Assembly: GCF_003258605.2 (NCBI RefSeq)
Contig: NZ_CP031264.1
Coordinates: 5,766,001 to 5,830,000 of the forward strand
Source of the DNA: Peterkaempfera bronchialis
GTDB taxonomy: Bacteria; Actinomycetota; Actinomycetes; Streptomycetales; Streptomycetaceae
Length of the DNA: 64,000 bases
Reading direction: 5' to 3'
Below are positions 57,866 through 64,000 of this stretch, one piece after another. The notes under the pieces are model-generated. The model worked only from the letters and a program-made list of their open reading frames with translations, ran no database searches and was not told where the DNA came from. The stretch's first letter is position 1, and every line of letters begins with the position of its first letter. The translations under genes were made by a program, and so were the position numbers.

Positions 57866-59302
57866 TCAGTCGGTGATCTCGATCTTTCCGCTCGGGGCCT
57901 CGGCGGGTGCGGCGGGCGCCGCAGGGGTGCCGGTGCCGCGTCGGGTGAGGTTTCCCAGGAGCTGTGCCAGGTCGACACCGGTCGTGGAGCTGAGCAGTTC
58001 GACGCCCTGGGCGACGTTGTCCGCGACCGTACGGGAGAGTTGGCTCGCCCCGTCGGTGGAGATCACCGTCAGCTTGTCCACGGCGGCCAGCGGCTCCGAC
58101 GCCTTGGCCACCACCTCCGGCAGCACCTCGACCAGCATCTGGAGCACGGCCGCGTCGCCGTACTGCGCGAACGCGTCCGCCTTCTTCTGCATCGCCTCGG
58201 CCTCGGCGGACCCCTTGGCGGCGATGGCGGCGGCCTGCGCCTCGCCCTCGATCCGCACGGCGTCGGCCAGCGCCGCACGGTGCGCCTTCTCGCCCTCACC
58301 GGTCAGCCTGGCCCGCTGTGCGTCCGCCTCGGCCTCCTTGACCAGGGCGATACGACGCGCCTCCGCCTCCTGCTCCGCCTGGTAGCGGGCCGCATCGGCC
58401 GGTTTGCGGACCTGGGTGTCGAGTTCGCGGTCCGTCAGGGCGGCCCGCCGCTCGGCGACCTTCTCCTGCTCGGCGAGGATCTGCTGCTGGCGGTCGGCCT
58501 CGGCCAGCGGACCGGCGGCGTTCGCCTGCGCCTGGGCCTCGTCGGTCTGCGCCTTGATCTCGGCCTGCTTCAGGTACAGGGTCCGCTGGGCGATGGCGAT
58601 CTCTTCCTCGGCCTTGAGACGGGCCTGCTCGGCGGCCCGGCGTGCCACCGCCTCCGCGATGTCTGCCTCCTGCTTGGCGCGCGCGGCCTCGGGGCGGCCC
58701 AGGTCCTCCAGGTACGAGCCCTCGGTGGTGATGTCCTGGATCTGGAAGGCGTCGAGCACCAGGCCCTGCCCGGAGAGGCTGGCCTCCGCCTCCTCCGCGA
58801 CCTGCCCGGCGAAGGCGGCCCGGTCCCGGATGATGTCCTCGACCGACATCCGGCCCACGATGGAGCGCAGCGCGCCGGAGAGCACTTCCTGGGTGAAGCC
58901 GACGATCCCGTCCTGCTGCATCAGGAAACGCTGGGCTGCGGCCCGGATCGAGTCCTCCGTGCCGCCGACCTTGACGATCGCGACGCCTTCGAGGTTCGCC
59001 TTCACTCCGCGCAGGGTGACGGCGCCGCGCACGGCCACCGGGATGTGCCGACTGGACAGGTCGAGGCTGAACTTCTGCTGGACGAACGGCACCACGAAGA
59101 CGCCACCGCCGACCACGACCTTCTGCCCGCTGTTGTCGGTGAAGACCCGTCCGGTCTCCGGGTCCGTGGCCTTCTTGCCGCGCCGCCCGGTGATGATGAA
59201 CGCCTCACTGGGTCCGACGACCTTGTAGCGGCTGACGACCACGAGGGCGAGCAGGACGACGAGTACGACTATCCCCACCACCGAGGTGAGTACAGGGCTC
59301 AT
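57866..59302 (-). CDS. Flotillin-like SPFH/band 7 protein
   Basis: 478 residues. One N-terminal membrane segment (about 5-25) is followed by an SPFH domain (KVVGPSEAFIITGRRG ... VGGTEDSIRAAAQRFL) and a long Ala/Glu/Gln-rich coiled coil (about 210-380). A flotillin-type C-terminal part follows (VLPEVVAKASEPLAAVDKLTVIS). Flotillins organise membrane microdomains. The gene follows an NfeD-like gene on the same strand with an 81-base gap, the usual partnership. Confidence 0.92.
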   Translation of the reverse strand: MSPVLTSVVGIVVLVVLLALVVVSRYKVVGPSEAFIITGRRGKKATDPETGRVFTDNSGQKVVVGGGVFVVPFVQQKFSLDLSSRHIPVAVRGAVTLRGVKANLEGVAIVKVGGTEDSIRAAAQRFLMQQDGIVGFTQEVLSGALRSIVGRMSVEDIIRDRAAFAGQVAEEAEASLSGQGLVLDAFQIQDITTEGSYLEDLGRPEAARAKQEADIAEAVARRAAEQARLKAEEEIAIAQRTLYLKQAEIKAQTDEAQAQANAAGPLAEADRQQQILAEQEKVAERRAALTDRELDTQVRKPADAARYQAEQEAEARRIALVKEAEADAQRARLTGEGEKAHRAALADAVRIEGEAQAAAIAAKGSAEAEAMQKKADAFAQYGDAAVLQMLVEVLPEVVAKASEPLAAVDKLTVISTDGASQLSRTVADNVAQGVELLSSTTGVDLAQLLGNLTRRGTGTPAAPAAPAEAPSGKIEITD

Positions 59303-59383
59303 GACGAATTCCTTGCGTTGGCAGACAGAACAGACAGGGGGCGAGGCTGCGAAAGGCAGCGGTGCGGATCGGGACGGAACGGG

Positions 59384-59890
59384 TCAGCGTTCCACGGCGC
59401 GGACCGTGACGGACGTGGGCGAGAGCGTCGACTCCACCCAGACCTCGGTGCCGCGTGCCACGGGAACGATGCTTTTCGCCGCGTACTTCACCCGCTGGCC
59501 CGCAAGGTACACGAGCACCTCGCCGTAGCCGTCGGCCGGAATCCCGGTGATCACGGTCCCGGAACAGCCGACCAGATCAGCGCCGCGCGGCGCCCCGGCA
59601 CCCCGGTCGCTCATCAGCGCCCGGCTCAGCCGCCACGTCAGCCACCCCGCCCCGGCCCCGGCGCCCACCCCCACCGCGATGGCGGCGGGCACCCCGAGCC
59701 CGGTGGTCCCCAGCACGATCGCCCCGGCGAACCCGAGCATCGACAGGAACCCGGCGATCACCGGCAACGACAACAGCCCGTCGAGCCCGCCGGCCAGCCC
59801 GTCGAAGACGCCCTCCATGACCCCGTCGAAGATCAGGGACACCAGGAGCAGCCCCAGACCCGCAAGGCCGAGCCCGAGAAACCAGCCCAT
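59384..59890 (-). CDS. NfeD-like membrane protein with OB-fold domain
   Basis: 168 residues with hydrophobic segments over the first ~95 residues. The C-terminal ~70 residues look like the OB-fold NfeD/YuaF domain (DLVGCSGTVITGIPADGYGEVLVYLAGQRVKYAAKS). The ATG at 59890 is preferred over a GTG three codons upstream because GGGGTGG is then at normal distance. It works with the downstream flotillin. The upstream gap 59891-60147 shows nothing clear. Confidence 0.82.
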   Translation of the reverse strand: MGWFLGLGLAGLGLLLVSLIFDGVMEGVFDGLAGGLDGLLSLPVIAGFLSMLGFAGAIVLGTTGLGVPAAIAVGVGAGAGAGWLTWRLSRALMSDRGAGAPRGADLVGCSGTVITGIPADGYGEVLVYLAGQRVKYAAKSIVPVARGTEVWVESTLSPTSVTVRAVER

Positions 59891-60147
59891 CCGTACCACC
59901 CCGCGTCTCCGGAAAACCCTGAAGCCAGCCTGATGCTTTCACACGTGGGTGGTGCGGGTCATTGCCCGGGTCCAGCAGCCCTCGCCCGCCTCCGCTGCCG
60001 GGCTCTGCCCGATCCCTCGGCCCCGTCACCCGGTGAACCTTCGCCCTGCGGCCGGCACCGAGACGGCCGCCACGGCAGCGCTCCCGGGGCGGCCGCCGGC
60101 CCGATGTCGAACTCGGCGATGCCGCGCTGGCCCTGCTTCGGCGGTGA

Positions 60148-61050
60148 TCACCCGTGCGGTCTGGGCGACGCCGGTGAGCACCGACCGGGCGTTGGCGCGG
60201 GTGCGCGACCACCCGACCATGCGATGTCGTCGACCGCCAGCCATGGTTCACCGGCCACGGCCGACGGGGTCACTCCGGTGAACGCCACGATGTCCCGGTG
60301 CAGATGGGACTGGTCGGCATAGCCGCTCTCCGCCGCGACCCGGGCCGCGCCTTCACCCGCAGCCAGGCGGTGGACGGCATGGTCGAAGCGGACCAGATTC
60401 GCAGCGCGCTTGGGAGGCAGGCCGACCTGCGAGTGGAACCGGGACCACAGGCGCTTACGGCTCCAACCGACCTCGGCCGCCAGTTCTACGACCCGGACCA
60501 GGCCGCGGCTGACGACGATTCGGTGCCAGGCCCAGGCCACCTCCGGGGCCACGGATGGCACCGCCGCACATCGGCGGGCGAGCAATGCGTCCGTCAGCGC
60601 GAAGCGTTGCTCCCAGGAGGAGGCATCGTCCAGTTGTTCACGGATCCGAGACGCCTCCCGGCCCCAAAGGTCGTCGAGGGCCACCACGGCACCGTCCAGG
60701 TCGGCCGGGGAGACACCCAGCGTCGCGCGTGCGACCACTGGGGACAGGCGCACCTGGACGCCCTCGAAGTTCTCCCCCCGCAGCCGGACCGCGCCTCGGC
60801 GCCCGGCCCCCGGCCCGGCGACGAAACTTCCCCGATGCCGACGCCCGGCGGCATCGTCCACGAAGGGCGAGCCGGAACCGAACTCCAGAGCCAGCATCAC
60901 GGTGGGATGCGGGATCACCCTGAGGTCAACCGGGGTCAGGCCACGGTCGCGGAACCCAGCCATACGGACACCGGCCACCCTGCTGGGCCGCTCCGGACAG
61001 GCAACGTCCAACCAGGCCGTATGGTCGCGTTCCCCCGCGCCGGATCGCAT
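60148..61050 (-). CDS. AraC-family regulator
   Basis: 300 residues. The N-terminal ~160 residues form a sensor domain without a known ligand. The C-terminal helix-turn-helix pair is typical of AraC (VVELAAEVGWSRKRLWSRFHSQVGLPPKRAANLVRFDHAVHRLA and AARVAAESGYADQSHLHRDIVAFTGVTPS). It resembles regulators that pair with DUF6597-type sensors. It is a single gene; no target is evident. Confidence 0.87.
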   Translation of the reverse strand: MRSGAGERDHTAWLDVACPERPSRVAGVRMAGFRDRGLTPVDLRVIPHPTVMLALEFGSGSPFVDDAAGRRHRGSFVAGPGAGRRGAVRLRGENFEGVQVRLSPVVARATLGVSPADLDGAVVALDDLWGREASRIREQLDDASSWEQRFALTDALLARRCAAVPSVAPEVAWAWHRIVVSRGLVRVVELAAEVGWSRKRLWSRFHSQVGLPPKRAANLVRFDHAVHRLAAGEGAARVAAESGYADQSHLHRDIVAFTGVTPSAVAGEPWLAVDDIAWSGGRAPAPTPGRCSPASPRPHG

Positions 61051-61155
61051 CCTCGAATGCTACGCGAGCCGACTGTCCGGAACACTTGTCCAATCCATCC
61101 TGTGCCGCTCGAAAAGTCGTCGCCGACGCGCTCCAGAAGTCCTCGGACGTGCACC

Positions 61156-64000
61156 TCAACCCATCGGCTGGTGGCAGCAGGCGTCGTGGCACAGGGTGCG
61201 GCCGACCTCCAGCCAGGCGGCGTGCTCGGCGGGGCCGTGCCGGTGAGCGGGGTGGGTGGCGAGCAGGTCGGCCTGGTGGTGGGGTACGCCGTCGCGGACG
61301 GCCATGGGGGTGCGGACCAGGGAGGCGAAGTCGGTGAAGGGGTCGCCGTCGACCACGGTGAGGTCGGCGATCTTGCCGGGTTCGACGGTGCCCAGGTCGT
61401 CCTGGAGGCCGAAGAGCCGGGCCGGGACGGTGGTGGCGCAGTGCAGTGCCTGGGCGGGGGTGAAGCCGTGGGCGTGCAGGGCGCGCAGTGCCAGGTGCAG
61501 GTGGAGGCCGACCGGGACGAGGGGGGCGTCGGTGCCCAGCGCGAGGGTGGCGCCATGGGCGACGAGGGTGCGGTAGTCGCGGATCTCGGTGGCGAGGGCG
61601 TGCAGCTGCTGGGCGGTGGGGGCGGTTCTGGCGGCCTCGCGCACGGTGGCGGTGTCCCAGGGCGGCATAAGGGCGGTCACCCGCGGGTCGTCGGCGAGGG
61701 CGGGGTCCGCGCCGAGCAGCGGCAGGGCGGTGAAGGGGGTGGCGATGAGGGCGAAGGCGCCGTCCGCGTACTCCTGGAGCAGGTCCTGGTGGATGTGGCC
61801 GAGGGGCGTGGTGGCGTGCCCGTACTCCAGGCGCTGGGTGGCCTGGAGGTGGGTGGTCAGGTCCTGGCCGGCGTCGCGGCCGGGGAAGCACAGATGGCTG
61901 CCGCAGGGCACGCCGAGCCGGTGGGCGGCGCGGGCGGCCAGGGCCATGGTCCAGCCGGGCGCGCGGACGTAGGTCTTGACGAAGTCGGCGTCCAAGGCGG
62001 CGGCGCGTTGCATGGTGCGGCGGACTCCGGCGCCGGTGCGGTGGGCGCGGCCCATGCTGTACGCGACGCGGGAGCCGTCGATCAGTTCGGCGGTGGCCAA
62101 AAGCCGGGGGCCCGTCGAGCGGCCGGCCGCCAGGGACTCGCGCAACCGGGCGCCCTCGTAGGCGAAGCCGCCCATGGAGGCGGTGGTGGTGATGCCGTAG
62201 GCGAGCGCGAGCAGGTTCTGCCGGCCGCCGTAGATGTCGGGCCACGGGTGGGTGTGGCTGTCGAACAGGCCGGGGATGACGGTCCGGCTGGAGGCGTCGA
62301 TGGTGCGGCCGGCCGGCCGGTGCGCGCGGTGCGGTTCGACGGCGGTGATCCGGTGGCCGGTCAGCACGATGTCCACGTCGTGCCGGGGGTGCTCGGCGGT
62401 GCCGTCCCACAGCTGGCCTGCATGGATGCGGACGGTGGTGCGGCGCGGCGGCAGGCTGCGGCGGGCGGTGAGGGCGACCGGGACGGTGCGCCGCTCGGTG
62501 CCCTCCCGGTCGGTCAGGCGCAGCCTGCCGTTGGAGAGGTAGAGCAGGGTGCGGGAGTCGGCGGCCCAGGTGGGGTGGTCGGCGGGCTCGTCGGTGAGTT
62601 GGCGTGGCGATCCGGCGGGGGCGCCCTCGGGAGTGACGGGCAGCAGCCACAGGGCGGACTCCAGGACGAGCGCCATCCAGCGGCCGTCCGGGGACCAGAC
62701 GGGCCCGGCGGCGCAGCGGTCGGAGAGCGACTGGTGGCGGGCGGGCAGGTGGCGGGCGTCGGCGCCGGTCGCGGTGTCGATGACCCGGATGAGGTTGTAC
62801 CCCTCGCGGAAGCGCCGGTTGAGCCGGTTGCGGTCGCAGAACGCCAGATACCGGCCGTCCGGGGACCAGCTGGGGGCGCCCGGTAGGCCGCCGCCGCCGA
62901 GCGGCGCGGCCAGGACCCGGTGGGTGCCGGTGGCCAGGTCGTGCAGCAGCAGGTTGCCGGTGGTGTCCTGGCAGGCCAGGCGGGTGCCGTCCGGGGAGAG
63001 GGCCGGGTGGACCCGGCCACCGGTGGCGAGCACTGTCTCGCTGCCGTCGGCGATGTGGTGGCGGTGGACGGCGGCGAGCCCGTCGCGGTCGGTGCAGTAC
63101 AGGATGGAGCGGCCGTCCGGCGCCCAGGACGGCATCTGCAGGTAGCGGGCGGGGTCCTCCCGGACGAGCCTGCGCGGCGCGGCCCCGCCGAGGGGCATCA
63201 GCCACAGGTCGTTGAGCGCCGCGAAGGCGACGTGTCTGCCGTCCGGTGCGAGGGCGGGCAGGTGGATGCCGCGCACCCGGGCGGGCGCGGTGGAGTCCAG
63301 GTCGCGGCGCTTCGGCTGGTAGCGGGGGCGGTGTACCGGCTGGCGGGCGGTGAACGGGATCTCCTCGACCGTGTGCGAGGACAGACTGCGGACCCGGATG
63401 CGGCCGTCGGCGAGGTACAGCAACCGGTCCGCACCGATCCACTGGGGCGGCGCCGCGGCGAGGTCCTCGGTGGTGGTGACCGGTCGGCCGTCCACCATGA
63501 GCGCGGCGCCGGCAGCGGGCAGGGACGGGGAGTCGGTGGTGCTGGTCAGATGGAGGTGGGCGACGCGGCCGTCCGGGGAGAGGGACGGGCACAGCAGGCG
63601 GCCGGCGGCCACGGAGCGCAGGAGGGTGACCCGGCCGCCTTGGGCGGAGACCCGGGCGAGGGTCAGACCGCCGTCCGTCCCGCCGCCCGTCCCGGCGGCT
63701 GCGGCGCGGACGAACACCACCTGGCGGCCGTCCGGCGTCCAGGCGGGGTCGTAGTCCTCGTACGGGCCGCCGGTCAGGCGGGTCAGCCGGCCGCTGCGCA
63801 GCTCCAGGGTCCAGATGCCGTAGGAGCTTCCGGTGACCGCGTCGCCGCCGCGCTCGGAGGAGAACGCGAGCCGGGTGCCGTCCGGTGACCAGGCGGTGCC
63901 CCGGTCGTCCCAGGGGCCGCCGGTGAGCTGCCGCAGGCCGGTGCCGTCCGGCCGCATGGTCCAGAGGTGGAAGCCGCCGCCCCGGTAGGCGCAGAGCGCC
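61156..64000 (-). CDS. TolB-type beta-propeller fused to an amidohydrolase, 5' partial
   Basis: The gene continues beyond the window; about 948 residues are visible. The first ~530 residues are WD40/TolB-like propeller repeats, each with an SPDGxxLAF-type strand (for example AWSPDGTRLAFSSERGG, SWSPDGRYLAFCDRN). The last ~400 are a metal-dependent amidohydrolase of the imidazolonepropionase-like group: GLFDSHTHPW gives the HxH pair, FVKTYV a candidate Lys, GSHLCFPG and EYGHAT the two later His, and LGTDAPL the Asp. Such fusions are usually secreted peptidase-like enzymes; the signal peptide, if any, is off the window. Confidence 0.88.
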   Translation of the reverse strand, partial: ALCAYRGGGFHLWTMRPDGTGLRQLTGGPWDDRGTAWSPDGTRLAFSSERGGDAVTGSSYGIWTLELRSGRLTRLTGGPYEDYDPAWTPDGRQVVFVRAAAAGTGGGTDGGLTLARVSAQGGRVTLLRSVAAGRLLCPSLSPDGRVAHLHLTSTTDSPSLPAAGAALMVDGRPVTTTEDLAAAPPQWIGADRLLYLADGRIRVRSLSSHTVEEIPFTARQPVHRPRYQPKRRDLDSTAPARVRGIHLPALAPDGRHVAFAALNDLWLMPLGGAAPRRLVREDPARYLQMPSWAPDGRSILYCTDRDGLAAVHRHHIADGSETVLATGGRVHPALSPDGTRLACQDTTGNLLLHDLATGTHRVLAAPLGGGGLPGAPSWSPDGRYLAFCDRNRLNRRFREGYNLIRVIDTATGADARHLPARHQSLSDRCAAGPVWSPDGRWMALVLESALWLLPVTPEGAPAGSPRQLTDEPADHPTWAADSRTLLYLSNGRLRLTDREGTERRTVPVALTARRSLPPRRTTVRIHAGQLWDGTAEHPRHDVDIVLTGHRITAVEPHRAHRPAGRTIDASSRTVIPGLFDSHTHPWPDIYGGRQNLLALAYGITTTASMGGFAYEGARLRESLAAGRSTGPRLLATAELIDGSRVAYSMGRAHRTGAGVRRTMQRAAALDADFVKTYVRAPGWTMALAARAAHRLGVPCGSHLCFPGRDAGQDLTTHLQATQRLEYGHATTPLGHIHQDLLQEYADGAFALIATPFTALPLLGADPALADDPRVTALMPPWDTATVREAARTAPTAQQLHALATEIRDYRTLVAHGATLALGTDAPLVPVGLHLHLALRALHAHGFTPAQALHCATTVPARLFGLQDDLGTVEPGKIADLTVVDGDPFTDFASLVRTPMAVRDGVPHHQADLLATHPAHRHGPAEHAAWLEVGRTLCHDACCHQPMG

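Noticed and set aside
1-64000. tRNA, rRNA, CRISPR arrays, insertion sequences or attachment sites
   Set aside because: No cloverleaf-like gene, repeat-spacer array, transposase or flanking duplication was recognised by reading; a tRNA and IS search was not possible here.

Overview
The window is very GC-rich actinobacterial DNA. Codons end almost always in G or C, starts are often GTG or TTG, and there are many SARP, LuxR, TetR and AraC regulators. This suggests a streptomycete or close relative. About 54 kb of the 64 kb belongs to one modular polyketide cluster. From domain order and accessory genes I read it as an abyssomicin-type spirotetronate pathway. The assignment is by recognition of families and architecture, not by database search.

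Layout. 1-12669: 3' part of a type I PKS (KR-ACP, then two KS-AT-DH-KR-ACP modules). 12781-14483 (minus): type II thioesterase and a SARP. 14618-16640 (minus): the alpha/beta hydrolase and lipoyl-free E2-like acyltransferase pair known from tetronate pathways (AbyA5/AbyA4 type). 16849-21803: short LAL regulator, truncated luciferase-like gene, MFS exporter, second SARP. 21896-24295: aldo/keto reductase and membrane O-acyltransferase. 24395-27536 (minus): MFS exporter, ferredoxin, P450. 27799-44387: one operon of AbyU-like beta-barrel cyclase, AbyA1-like KASIII, two PKS genes (KS-AT-DH-ACP and KS-AT-DH-ER-KR-ACP; then KS-AT-ACP without thioesterase) and a flavin-dependent oxidoreductase. 44479-52009 (minus): peptide-type ABC importer genes coupled to two more luciferase-like oxidoreductases. 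52337-54057: esterase and divergent TetR. From 54144 on the genes look like ordinary chromosome: Zn peptidase, TauE/SafE exporter, AraC regulators, repeat lectin-like protein, NfeD/flotillin pair, and a beta-propeller amidohydrolase running off the end.

How the genes fit. The PKS should lay down three successive alkenes (partial module plus two DH-KR modules), then a methylmalonate unit next to a ketone (no KR), then a methylmalonate unit after full reduction, then a terminal beta-keto malonate unit. The KASIII would join the chain to glyceryl-ACP as a tetronate. The AbyA4/A5 pair would acetylate and eliminate to the exocyclic methylene, and the AbyU-like barrel would close the spiro-cyclohexene. 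The glyceryl-ACP genes (FkbH-like and ACP) are not in the window. Four promoters carry TTTAG-like direct repeats at 11- or 22-bp spacing, eight bases before a -10, the geometry of SARP operators. This ties the accessory operons to one or both SARPs.

Caution: the two larger PKS genes are interrupted by five one-base frame slips, all in G runs inside recently homogenised stretches. I regard them as probable sequence errors.
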